Shown here piece by piece: positions 31,019-41,343 of a DNA stretch of 64,000 nt (within the stretch, counting starts at the first letter, position 1; the number at the start of each line of letters is the position of its first letter). Where the stretch lies: assembly GCA_004431415.1 (NCBI GenBank), contig QPMI01000205.1:113852-177851 (forward strand), in the 5' to 3' direction. The translations under genes and the position numbers were made by a program. Below the pieces are notes generated by a model. It worked only from the letters and a program-made list of their open reading frames with translations. It ran no database searches and was not told the origin of the DNA. Source of the stretch: Cyanophora paradoxa. Lineage: Eukaryota; Glaucocystophyceae; Cyanophorales; Cyanophoraceae.

Positions 31019-32078
31019 ATGAGGCCCCTTGAGCTCCGGCAACCGCGCGCGCGTGTGTTCGGCGGCGGCCTCCAGCTGCTGGCCGCGACATTCGTCATCA
31101 CATGTATACTTGCAGTCGGGGTCGATATCTGCCGAGCCTCGGACGCGGCAGCAGAGGACGCGCCTGTAGTGGAGGCACTAGGCATGAAGAACTTTGACAC
31201 GCGCACGCTCGGGTCGAAGGTCTGGTTGCTCGATTTCTACTCCCCTACATGCCCTCACGTGAGCTATTTGGATTCGGATTCGCGTGTGGTGGCGTCTCGA
31301 CCTCTTTCGTGCGCAGTGCGTCAAACTGGCGCCCACGCTGGACCAGCTGGCGGTCATCGCGCGCAAGGAGGGGCTCAACGCAGGCATTGGAAAGATCGAC
31401 TGCTCCGTCGAGCGCCGCCTCTGCAGACGGTTCCAGGCGAGCTGGCGGCCGCGGCGTGACAGCGGCGCCGAGCGCCACGCTCACCGGCCGGCGGGGGGCG
31501 CGCGTGCAGGTGCGTTCGTACCCGACGATCATCTTCCTGGACGCGGACAAGCGCACGTACACGTACGGTGCGCGCGCGCCGGCCGCGGCGCGCTCGCCCC
31601 GTGACGCCAGGGGCGCGCTCCGAGTCTGAGGGCGCCGTGGGCGCCGGCAGAGGGCTCGCGCTCGCTGGAGGACCTGCTGCGCTTCATGAAGGGCGGCTAC
31701 CTCAAGTCCAGCGAGGGGCCCAGGGCCTTCGGCCTCGCGTCCGCCCGCCCCGCCGCGCCCCCGGGCGCCGGCGTGCGAGGGGGCGGGGGGCGGGGCGCAG
31801 GCAGCGGCTGAAGGGGCTGGCGGGCGGGGCGGTCTTCACGACGCTGAACACGGCGCGGGAGCTGCTCCACACGCTTCGGACGCGCACGAACGCCGGCGTC
31901 GCCATCGTCGTCTGCGTCCTCGGCGTCCTTACCGCCCTCCTCTCCGTCCGCCCCGCCCCGGGCCCCGCCCCGCTTCCCTTTCCCCGCCGACACCTCACCC
32001 CCCCTCCCGCAGATCATCTTCTGCATCATCTGCGTGGGGGACTCCTTCTCGCGCCGCCCGCATGTGCACCGCGACTGA
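31019..32078 (+). CDS. Thioredoxin-fold membrane protein, PDI/TMX-like
   Basis: ATG at 31019. A basic start is followed by a signal or anchor segment [18 protein letters not shown]. The thioredoxin fold reads [13 protein letters not shown] then, after the intron 31259-31316, [19 protein letters not shown]. Splicing thus creates a CPHC redox site, a variant of the CGHC of protein disulfide isomerases. [17 protein letters not shown] is followed by a GC-AG intron (31437-31509) and [19 protein letters not shown] with the conserved cis-proline. Then comes [16 protein letters not shown]. Near the C-terminus is a hydrophobic segment [19 protein letters not shown] joined across an intron to [11 protein letters not shown]. 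The protein is probably an ER oxidoreductase with one thioredoxin domain and a membrane anchor. The stop is TGA at 32076-32078. Confidence 0.82.
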
Positions 32079-32381
32079 CCGCCCCGCCGCCCTCGGGGCC
32101 CCACTGCTGGCAAACTCTCCCTGCTAACAATCAACCGTTGAGCGAGGGTTCTTGTGCAGTGGGGTCCCTTTCCCGGTGGGCCTCTCTATAGCGCGGCGTA
32201 TGGTTCCCCTCCAATCCAACCAAGCGCGGCGGCGCTGAGAACCAGCGGTTCGAAGTTCGAGACTCTGAAGAGGAATGGGAGAGACGGTGTTCGAAGCTAT
32301 AGCTAAGGCACGGAGGCACCAGCGGCTCGAAGTTGGAGGTGGTGGGTGCAGCGGGGGCGCGTGCAGCTGCAGGCGGGGGGG
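32079..32381. other. Convergent intergenic region
   Basis: The 3' ends of the PDI gene and the POP gene face each other here. A short imperfect repeat lies at about 32226-32340 (CAGCGG(T)TCGAAGTT near 32245 and 32320). GAAGCTATAGCTAAG is at 32293-32307. No gene is seen. Confidence 0.4.
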
Positions 32382-35300
32382 CTACTTGGCGCGGTACCAG
32401 GTCTCGGCGTAGCGGGAGTCGACGACGAGGGGCACGAAGAGCTGGGCGCCCTCGATGGGGAGCGGCTGCTCCATGCAGGCCCGCACGATCTCCAGCGCCT
32501 CGTCGGCGCTCTCGCGGGGGCCCTCCACGATCACCTCGTCGTGCACCTGCAGCACCATCCGCCACCCCAGCTCCGAGAGCCGCTGCCCCCCGCCCCCGCC
32601 CTCAGCGCCCCGCCCCACGGGGGAGGCCCCGGCGCGCTGCGCGGGGGCGGGGCGCGCCTGGTTGCGGGCGAGCTTGACCATCGCGCACATGACGATGTCC
32701 GCCGCCCCGCCCTGCCGGCCCCGTCAGGCGCCGGCCCGGGCAGGGTTGGGCGGGCGGAGAGGGGCGGGGGCGGGCCTGGATGGGGGTGTTGATGGCGGCG
32801 CGGCGGAGGTGGCTGGCGAGGGCGCCGCGGCCGCGGATGCCGGGGAGGGGCCGGCGCCGGCCCATGAGGGTCGTCGTGTAGCCCTTGGACTCGGCGTTGC
32901 GGATCGTCTGCAGCTGCCAATCCTTGACCTGCGCGCCGCTCGCCGCGGGGAGGGAGGGCGGCCGGGGGGCGGGGCGGGGCGTGGCGGACCTCGGGGCGGT
33001 CGGCGTACCAGCGGTCGACGGTGGCCTGGGCCTCCTCGACGCTGACGCCCCAGTCGCGCGCCAGCCCGTGCGCCGTCTTCCCGTACGCGATCGAGAAGTT
33101 CAGCGTCTTCGCCTTGCGCCGCTCCGCCGCGAAGAGGTCCTTCAGCAGCGGCAGGTGCTGAGGGTTCCCGTCCTGGCCCGCCGAGTGGGCGCCGGCCGGC
33201 GAGGCGAGGCGAGGGGCGGGGCGGGGCGGGAGGGGGGCGGACCGGCCCCTCCTCGAGGAGACACTCGCCGCGGTCGATGGCGGCCTTGATGTGGTCGTAC
33301 ATCCCCAGCGCCGTTCGCGAGTGGAAGTCCCCCCCCGCCTGCCGCGAGGCAGCCGTCAGCGCCCGGAGCAGAGCATCGGTAGGGGAGGGGCGGGGCGGGG
33401 CGCGCGAGGAAGGCGTCGCGCATGGAGACGCAGCCGGCGATGTGGGCGAGGATGCGGAGCTCGAGCTGCCCGTAGTCCGCCACGATCAGCGTGTGGCCCT
33501 CCTCGCACGTGAACGCGTCCCGGATCCTGCCCCCACGTCGGCCGCGCCGCGCGCCGCAGGGCGCCGCGGGGCGGGGCGGGGCGGGGCGGGGCGGACTTGT
33601 AGCGGTCCTTCTCGAGGGCGGGCTGGTTCTGGAGGTTGGGGCGGCGGCAGGAGAGGCGCCCCGTCTCGGTGTTCAGGTTGAGGGAGGCGTGGATGCGCCC
33701 GTGGGCGTCCGCCCCCGCGAGCTCCTGCAGCGGCCGGATGAACGTCTCCAGCAGCGTGTCCACCGCCGTCGCCTCGCACAGCGCGTCCAGCGCCGCACAC
33801 GCCGCCGCGCCCCCGCCCGGCGTCCCCCGCTTCTCGAAGTGCTCGAAGGCGAGCCCGTAGCGGCCCTCGGAGGGAGCCTTCCCCGCGAGGCGCCGGAGGG
33901 CCGCCTGGTGCGCGGAGGGCCGGACGGCCCAGGTGAGAGGGGCACGGCAGGCTGGAGGGGGGGGCGCAGGGCAGGGGCGAGGGCGCTGGAGGCTCGACTG
34001 GGGCGGACCTGGTCGGTGGAGGGCCAGCCGCTGGCGGTGCGGGCGACGACGGGGAGGCCCATGCCGGCGATGGCGATCGAGCGCTTCTTCTTCGCCCGCG
34101 TCTTCCCCTCCTCGATGAAGCCGTCCTCGTTCGGCACCTCGAACGTGTCCACCCTGCCCCCGCCCGCCCGCGTCGGCGGGGGCGGGGGCGGGGCCCGGGC
34201 GCGGGCGTCTGTGGGACAGAGCGCACTCGGGCATGAAGTCGGGGTCCTTCTCCTCCTCCTCCTCCGCCTCGCCCTCATCCTTCTTCTTCTTCCCCTTGGC
34301 CCGCGGCTTCGAGAGCTCCAGCGCCTCCTGCGCCCCGCCCGCCCCCTCAGACCCCCCGCCGCCCCGGCCGGGCGAGGGGGCGGGCGGGGCGGGCGCCGGC
34401 GCGCCTCGAACTCGCCGACGTCGAGGACGTCGGCCTCGCCGAACTGCAGCGCCCGCGCCTCCTCCGCCGCCGCCTCCGCCTGCCCCGCGCCCGGGCCCCC
34501 CGCCCCCTTCCCCTCCTTCCAGCACGGCGCGAAGAGCAGCTGCCGCCGCGTCAGGCGCCGTGCAGCGGCTCGCGGGGCCGGGCGGCGGGGCGCGCCTGGC
34601 GGATCTGGTTGGCGCTCTTGATGTTCATGAGGTGCGCGAAGGGGCGCGTCTCCTCGGGGGCCGTCGCCCGCACCCACTCGACGAAGGCCCGCGCCGCCTC
34701 GCCCGAGGCCCGGCTCGCCTCCTCCTCGACGGCGCGCAGGTGCGCGACGTTGATCTGCGGGGGCGCGTGAGGCGGCGGGGCGGGGGTCGGGGGCGGGGGA
34801 GGGCGGAGGGGCGGGGCGGGCCTTGAAGCCGCGGCGCTCGATGTCGGTGAGGATCTCCCCGAAGGGGCGCCACACCTCCACGTAGAACTCCCACATGTTC
34901 CGGAACCTGGCCGCGCCCCGACTCAGACGCCCGCCGGGCCGGGCCGGGGCGGGGGGCGGGGGGGCGGGGCGGGCCCGAAGAGGCGCCCGACGTTCTCGTC
35001 CTCGACGGCCTGGCCCTGGAGGGAGGCCTCGAAGAGCTCGCGGAGCCACCAGGTGCACCAGACGTCGAGGCACGCGTAGTGGATCCACTCCCGCCGCGTC
35101 CCCATCGTGCGCTGCAGCTCTTCCGGCGGCGCCATCTCCTTCACCTTCGACTCCGTCCCGTCCTTCTTGATCTTGGCCCGCGCGAAGCGGTCCTTCATCG
35201 AGACCTTCCCCACGGGGAGCAGGTGCGTCGAGAGGGACTCGAGGGAGTAGCCGCCGCCGCCCGTCGCCTTGTCCCGCGCCGCGTCCTGCAGGCGCGCCAT

Positions 35301-36591
35301 GTGCATCGTGTCGCCCCCGAAGCCCCGCACGTCGATCCCGTGGTTGTGCAGGATGTGCCGGTCGAACCCGTAGTTGTGCCACACCTGCCCCCGCGCCACG
35401 CCCCGTCACGCGCGGCGCCGGGGCGGGGGCGGGGCCCGTCGGGGCGGGCCTTGAGGATTGAGGCGTCCTCGAAGTACTCGCGGAAGACGTCGAGCGTGCC
35501 CTCCGCCTCGTCCAGGTTGTCCACCCAGAGGTGCGGGCCCGTCCCGAAGTCCACGTCGGGGCCCACGTAGCACGAGGCGCAGATCGCCCGCCCGTTCCCC
35601 ACCGGCGTCTGCTTCGAGGCGTCGAGGTCCCGCGTCTCCGTGTCCCACGCGTGGTACCGCTCCAGCCGCTTCCCGTCCCGCCCCACGATGTACCGCGCCT
35701 TCTCGCTGCGCAGCACCGCCAGCGCCTCCAGCGCCTCCGCCCGCGTCCGCACCACCGTCACCCCGACCCCCGCCGTCTCCCGGTGCGCGTCCACGCTCAA
35801 CCCGCCCCGCAGGTTCCGCGCCCACACGTTCGGCTGCCCCTTCTGCGACGGCCGTGCCGGCCTCTTCGCCCGCGGCGCCGACGCCGCCCACGCCGCCGCC
35901 GCCGCTCCCGACGTGCTGGCGGCCGGAGCCGCCGCCGGCGCCGCAGCCGAGGCAGCCGCAGGCGCCCGAGCGGGCGGCGCATACGCGGGGGAAGCTTGCG
36001 CGACCGGCGGATGGGACGCCGCGAAGGACGGCACCGCGCCGAAGGCCGATTGCGGCGCCGGTGCGGGTGCGGTGCCTCGGGCGCTATTCTCCGAGCGCCA
36101 CTCGCCATTCAAGCTCGAGCCCCAGGCCTCTGCAGCGAGCGCTCAGCTGCGTGGCATACGGTTCGGCAAGGAGACGCACGGCGCGGTAGCTGCGCGTTGG
36201 CGCTGGCCTCGGCGGTGGGGCCGTGCGATCCTCGATGCGGCTGGCCTTGGGTGCGACCGGGCATCTCCGGGCGGCCGTGGACTGCCGTGATCAGGCTCTT
36301 GCTGAATTGATCGCTCTTCCCGCTGGCTCCGGGATCGCGGTCCTCGGTGCTCGCGTCGGAACCGCTAAGCGTCCCTGCGCCGCGCCATGCGCTTTGCAGC
36401 GGGCCCCGCCCTGCAAGCAGCGACGGACGCAGGCGGTCCCATGGGTTGGGCCACCGCAGACGCCGGAGCATCGTCCTCTTGGCCGCTGGAGTCCGCTTTG
36501 CGAGACTGCAGGCTGTGCCAGACGCGGGCGGCACGAGCCCCGTGTGAGTGAGCGCCGGAACTGCCTGCGCTGCGAAAGCCGCGCCGGACAT
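32382..36591 (-). CDS. Plant/protist organellar DNA polymerase (POP), family A
   Basis: POP replicates plastid and/or mitochondrial DNA. ATG at 36591 gives MSGAAFAAQAVPALTHTGLV, a targeting-type leader with Arg-rich continuation (MLRRLRWPNPWDRLRPSLL). An intron of about 50 bp near 36130-36185 joins it in frame to WGSSLNGEWRSENSARG. The 3'-5' exonuclease has HAWDTETRDLD (Exo I), NYGFDRHILHNHG (Exo II) and YACLDVWCTWW (Exo III). The POP-specific link LMNIKSANQIRQ...QLLFAP is present, followed by a Lys/Glu-rich insert (KPRAKGKKKKDEGEAEEEEE). The polymerase domain shows GRLSCRRPNLQNQPALEKDR, VADYGQLELRILAHIAGC (motif A), RRKAKTLNFSIAYGKTAHGL (motif B), LRRAAINTPIQGGAADIV and LQVHDEVIVEGP (motif C). 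It ends SRYAETWYRAK at TAG 32384-32382. About twelve short introns are present. All catalytic acidic residues that I can place are intact. Confidence 0.95.
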
Positions 36592-37089
36592 CGAGCTCGA
36601 GCTCGCGGCTCGACCCGCTTCTTGCCGAACTCGCGTATACCGTAGTACCCGCTTAGATCGTGACCCCTCCCCCCCGGCCTCGATCAAATTCGAAAACGTG
36701 CATATGCATGCCGCAGTGCAAGATCTAGAGCGCGCGAGCTCAACTGCAATTGCAAGCTATATGCTAGCCCAGGCCACCTGCACCGTCCGCAATGGCCGCA
36801 GCGCTCGTCCCCAACAGCGATCAGCGCTCGCGGTTTCGCCTTGCCGAATTCGAATTCGAAACAGCGTGAATGATCTTTGTACAAGCTGTATAGAAGACGC
36901 CTGCCAGCACTATTCACAACCGACATCCTACAGGCGTCGACGTATTGAAACTGGTTATTATGCGAGCGAAGGAAGCTAGAGAAAGGAAAAGGAAGCTCTC
37001 TACTGGTTAGTTGTGAAGAGGCCAGCCGCCTCGACAGGATCAATGTCCCCGCTTCGATGGTGGACGCCAGCACCCTACTGATGTCCGAG
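36592..37089. other. Intergenic between POP and the His-rich gene
   Basis: The region is upstream of POP and downstream of the His-rich gene, both on minus. Composition is lower in GC around 36700-37010. No gene is seen. Confidence 0.4.
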
Positions 37090-37896
37090 TCAGCGCTGGG
37101 CACGGTGCGCGGCTCTTCCAACACCGCGCACCTTGTGCCCGTGGTGGCCGTGCGAGTGGCCGGCGTGCGAGTGGCCGGCGTGCGGCTTGCCGTGCTGGTC
37201 AAGGTGCAGCATGTGGGACACCGCCTCGCCGATCTGCGGGGCGGAGTGAGTCGGGTGGCGCGCGTCACCAGTGTCCACCGCTAAATCACCTTTTGCGGTG
37301 CGTGAATGACGGCGTCTCCAAACTTCTGGAGCGTGTGCAGGTCCTCGTTGATGCCCTGCTTGACGAGGGCCGCCGGCAGATCGGCGTCGTGCGCATGCTG
37401 CCGCCCGCGGTTTCAGCGACGCTCCTGGGGGGGGCACCAGTACAGCCAAGCCCACCTGCTTCGCGACCTTGACCACCGGGTCCACGACGGCGTGCCCAAC
37501 GTGCTCAACGAAGTGGGCGTCGTCGTGGATCCCTGCACAACGATAAGCCAAGCAGGGCGGCGGCGTCTCGAGCAGGTGCACACCCTTGTCTACAAGAGAA
37601 AGCGGGGACGGGCCGTGACCAACGGGCGACTTGCCGGTGAGCGCGGGCGACTTGGCGCCAACGACGGAGGGCGCCTTGCCATGGCCCCCCTCGAAAGAGA
37701 TAGGTTTCGAAGGTCCATGCTGATCCAAGTGCAGAGCATGTGCGGCCTGCTGAGCGAGGACGTGCGTGCCTGCCGGGAGCGTCGGACGCGACGTACGCGG
37801 TTACGTACACGAGCGGCCCTCACCGTGGATAAGAGAAGGCTCGGGGATTCCGCCCTTCTTCTCAGCGCTCCCGAACTCAAACTTGATGCCAGACAT
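37090..37896 (-). CDS. Histidine-rich repeat protein, unrecognised
   Basis: ATG at 37896 gives MSGIKFEFGSAEKKGGIPEP. Short introns join in phase (about 37765-37815, 37520-37570, 37400-37450, and one beginning GTGATTTAG near 37288). The product then reads HVLAQQAAHALHLDQHGPSK, SFEGGHGKAPSVVGAKSPAL, TGKSPVGHGPSPLSLVDKG, IHDDAHFVEHVGHAVVDPVV, HAHDADLPAALVKQGINEDL, HTLQKFGDAVIHAPQK and IGEAVSHMLHLDQHGKPH. It finishes with a tandem AGHSHAGHSHGHHGHK. ALHLDQHGP and MLHLDQHGK show an internal duplication, as do HxVxH pairs. Histidines exceed what is usual for soluble enzymes and suggest divalent-metal binding (zinc, nickel, copper or cobalt), which is inference. No signal peptide or membrane segment is seen. 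The stop at 37090 follows a less certain last segment (VRGVGRAAHRAQR). Confidence 0.55.
37137..37176. repeat. Tandem 15-bp repeat coding for AGHSH
   Basis: Two copies of GTGGCCGGCGTGCG plus one base and a partial flanking copy. On the minus strand they encode the HAGHSHAGHSH run of the His-rich protein. Confidence 0.8.
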
Positions 37897-38263
37897 CCTG
37901 ACAGCGGCGTCAGCCCGCCACCCTTGGGCCTCACAAAAAACCGCAATCGTTCCCGGTCTAAGACGGCGCAGGGCCGCACAAAGCACTCGGAAACAGCAGA
38001 TACAGGCACTGGGAAACAGCAGACGCGGCTGATCGGCGGCCGATCGAGAACCGGACGGGTCGATTCGAGGAAAAATCGGTTGATGGCGGCGCTAAGAGAG
38101 TCCCTTGACGAGCGGGCGTGACATACCTTCTGCGTGCGACCAAATCTCACTGCGGACGCGTTTGCTGCGGCTGCTTTCCCAGAGGAGCAAGAGTGCCGGG
38201 GGGGGAGAGGATCGGGGGGGCTACGGCGCGCTGCCTGAACGACGCGAGCTTCGCTCCGGCGGA
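37897..38263. promoter_or_regulatory. Divergent region between His-rich and BAR-PH genes
   Basis: Start codons at 37896 (minus) and 38264 (plus) are separated by 367 bp. GC is lower than in the exons. No clear core promoter is seen. Confidence 0.35.
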
Positions 38264-40493
38264 ATGCCTACCAGTGCGGACGCCACGGCCCATCGTCTGA
38301 CGATGGAGGAAAGTGAGGCGAAGCGCAAGGAGAACTCGCACAAGTGGAAGATTGGTTTGCGGCGCGGCGTGGGCCCCGTACGTTTTGAGTCTGCACTGAT
38401 GGCGTACAATTCGTAGCTATCGATGGGAAGTATACGTCCATCGTCGCGAATGTGCAATGTGGACTGAGGACGACGTCTGAGCTCCTGCAGCGCCTCAAAC
38501 AACGGAAGAAGAAGGAAGACATATACGTGCGCGCGCCGGCTGGCGTCAGAGCGCGCACTGGCTGGCGACAGGGCGCGCGTCGGGCGCCGGCCGGCGTCAG
38601 AGCGCGCGTCCGAGCTCGCTGCGCAGGGGCGGAGCGCCTCTGAGGCCTGGAAGGAGCCCGTTGGGACGACGGAGTGGGGCAGCCTGCGGCAGGCCTGGGT
38701 CGCCGCATTCAGCGTCCCGACGAAGATCGGGCAGGAGGCGCTCGCACGGGGCGAGCTTTTGAACGAGCTCATCAAGCGCACAAGCGCGCTGCACAGCGAA
38801 CTTTCGAAGTTCGAGGTGCGCTGCGCCGCGTCCAGCTTCGTCCAGCCTCGTCGACGTCGACCTCCGTCCACCTTGGTCGCAGGAGCGGCTGCACAGCGAG
38901 CAGGCGAAGCTGGGGAAGGCGGTGGACGCGGCGAGCGACGCGATGGCGGCCGCCGCGCTCAACTCGATACGCGCCACCGCCGAGGCCGAGGCCGCCGGCG
39001 CCGCGGGGCGGCCCGTCAAGACGTGCCCCGCCGGCCCCCCCCCCCCGCCCTCGCCCCGCCCGACGGGGCGGCGCGGGCGCAGGGACAGCTGGCTGTTCGA
39101 GTGCAGGTGGGCGGGGCGGGCGGGGCGGGGATGGGTCGGGGCGGGCGGGGGCGACGGGGCGGGGGCGGGGCGGGGCAGGTACCGGACGGCGCTCTCGGGG
39201 CTGGTGGCGGCGCAGGGCAAGCAGAAGGAGGCGCTCGTGGCCGCCAGCCAGGAGGCCGCCCGCCTCGAGCAGGCCCGCGTCGAGACCTCCAAGAAGGCGC
39301 CCCCGCCCCGCCCATCGCGAGGGGCTGTGGGCGAGCGGTGGTGCGGGGCGCAGGTGCTGGCGGAGTGGCTGGCGGGGGAGAAGCGGGCGCTGCTGGAGGG
39401 CCTGAAGGCGGTGGACGCGGCGCTCAACCTCGCCGCCCTCGTCAGCCCCGAGGCCGACGCCGCCAAGTTCTCCCAGTGCGCCCTGCACGCCTCGCCCCCG
39501 CCCCCGCGAGCCGAGCCGCCCCGCAGGCGCATCGTGAACAACGTCATCGGGCCGCCGCCGCCCCCGCCGCCGCCGCCCGCCGCGGGGGCGGGGCGGCTGC
39601 GGGGGCGCAGGGCCAGGCGGGGCGGGGCCGGAGGGGACCCGCTGGGGCCTCGCAGGCGGTGCCGGAGCGGACGGCCCGCAGCGCCCCGCGGAGCCGCCGC
39701 CGGACCTCACCGAGGGCCTCATCGACGTCCACGCCAGCGCCATGGTTGAGAAGCACGGCCCGCCCGCCCGCCCCCGCCCGCCCCGGCCCCGACCCCGCCC
39801 CGAGCGCCCCCGACTCACCCGCCCCGCCCCGCCCCGCCCCGCAGGCGTCCTGAAGCGGCAGGGTGCGCCCTCGCACTCCCGCCGGGGCGGTGGGCGTGGG
39901 GCGAGGGGGCGCCGTGCGTCGCAGCGGCGATCATCAAGATCTGGAAGGAGAGCTACTTCGTGCTGACGCGCAACGGCTTCCTCCACTACTTCGCGGGGAA
40001 GGAGGACGGGGAGCCCGAGGAGAGCGTCCCCCTCCACCACGCCTCCGTCCGCCCCGCCCCGCCCCGCCCTCGCCCCGGCCGCGGCGCGGGGAGCCCGAGC
40101 GAAGGCGGGGCGGTGCGGGGCGGGGCGGGCAGGTGCTGATGAGCGACGCCAGCATCTCCGAGTTCAGGTGCGCCGCGCCTGCAGGAGGGGCGGAGGGAGG
40201 GCTCGGGGGCCGACGGCGGGGCAGCTTCGAGCTGCGGGCGGCGGAGAAGGGCGAGGGCTTCTTCTCCCGCGACCGCTCCTGGCACCTCCACCTCCGTGCC
40301 CCCTCCGTCCGCTCCCCCCCCCCCCTCCCCCCCCCCCCCCCCCCCCGCCATCGCGAGGGGCGAGGGTGGGCGAGGCCGAGGGGCTGAGGGGCGGCGGGGC
40401 GCGGGGGGGCAGGAGGAGGCGATGGTGGAGTGGGTGATTGCGCTGAGGAAGATGATCGCCGGCCACGGCGGCGAGGCCCCCGCCCCCTCCTGA
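38264..40493 (+). CDS. BAR-like coiled-coil plus PH domain protein
   Basis: ATG at 38264 (MPTSADATAHRLTMEESEAK) with a second in-frame ATG at 38303. Introns rejoin in phase to give RLKQRKKKEDIY, then SEAWKEPVGTTEWGSLRQAW, LNELIKRTSALHSELSKFE, ERLHSEQAKLGKAVDAASDA. Next are YRTALSGLVAAQGKQKEALV and AASQEAARLEQARVETSKK, followed by LAEWLAGEKRALLEGLKAVD. These long helices resemble a BAR or coiled-coil dimer. The C-terminal part is a pleckstrin-homology fold: GVLKRQ, IKIWKESYFVLTRNGFLHYF, ESVPLHHAS, LMSDASISEFR, GSFELRAAEKGEGFFSRDRS, WHLHL and EEAMVEWVIALRKMIAGHG, the last being the closing helix with its Trp. The arrangement recalls ACAP/APPL/oligophrenin-type adaptors that bind curved phosphoinositide membranes, but no ArfGAP or RhoGAP domain follows. 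The stop is TGA 40491-40493. Confidence 0.75.
38527..38610. repeat. Imperfect minisatellite in first introns of the BAR-PH gene
   Basis: Three imperfect copies of a 20-29 bp unit (GCGCGCCGGCTGGCGTCAGA and variants at 38531, 38551 and 38573) fill most of an intron. Confidence 0.7.
40312..40347. repeat. C homopolymer tract in an intron of the BAR-PH gene
   Basis: Nearly pure C over about 35 bases with one T. It lies between the exons encoding WHLHL and EEAMVEW. Confidence 0.9.
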
Positions 40494-41343
40494 CGCCCCG
40501 CCCCCGCTCTCCACGCCACTCTTCAAGTGTGACCAGCCGCATGTCGAGATCGTGCACTTTCCGCCAAGCCGCACGCGGGGCCCAGGATGCTCTGTGATAT
40601 CGATGTGGGGGACCGGGGAACTTAAGAATCTGCGAGGGTCACCGGGCGTTTCAATCATCCGATCACTAAGAAACTTGAACAGCTGCAGGGCATCACTCTT
40701 TGTCACAGTGTCTGACACAGTCACTGCTTGCAACTCGCGATCGCCACGTGCACCGTGGCACTCAGCCTGGCAGTGACGTCGACCGGCGGACCGTCGGACT
40801 GCACTGCGCATACGGCAGACTCTCGAGCTCAGGGCACCGGGCACTGCGGCAGTCTCAGGGCCTGGCAGCTTCGAATTCAAACTTGAAAAGTCACACACTG
40901 AGAGACAGACTACCTGCAAATTCGACGATGCTCTCAACTTGGCGATTATTCTGTATCGTTCAACTTGGCAAAGGTTGGCAGCACAACGCAGAGTCTGACT
41001 CAGTGATCGCGAGTCCAGTCCAGCGGCAAATGTACGGGCCCTAGCTAAAATACACTAAGCCTTCGAACCCTCAAGCCTTGAAGAATTATTGAACTGCCCA
41101 CGGGCGAGCTCGTGGACGGGACTAAATGTACAGCTAACCTAAATCCCAATCGAATCTAGGACGAACAAAATTTTAAATCGATTTATTGAAAGAGGAGAGT
41201 TGAAGTGAAGTCCAGGCGGGGGCCGGGGGCGGGAAAAGCGAGTGCGGGCGCAGACGGGATCCCGTGGCTGCCGGCGCCGGCGGCCGGCGACCCCGGCCAG
41301 CCCCGCGGCAGCGCGCTGCGCCCGGCCCCTCCCTGCGCTTGAC
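40494..41343. other. Convergent intergenic region
   Basis: The region lies between the ends of the BAR-PH gene and the Pro-rich gene. GC drops clearly between about 40600 and 41210. CAGTGTCTGACACAGTCACTG near 40706 is a short imperfect palindrome. No gene is seen. Confidence 0.45.

Noticed and set aside
30901-31206. Minus-strand frame overlapping the start of the PDI gene
   Set aside because: No family match; it is antisense to a convincing exon and to the shared promoter.
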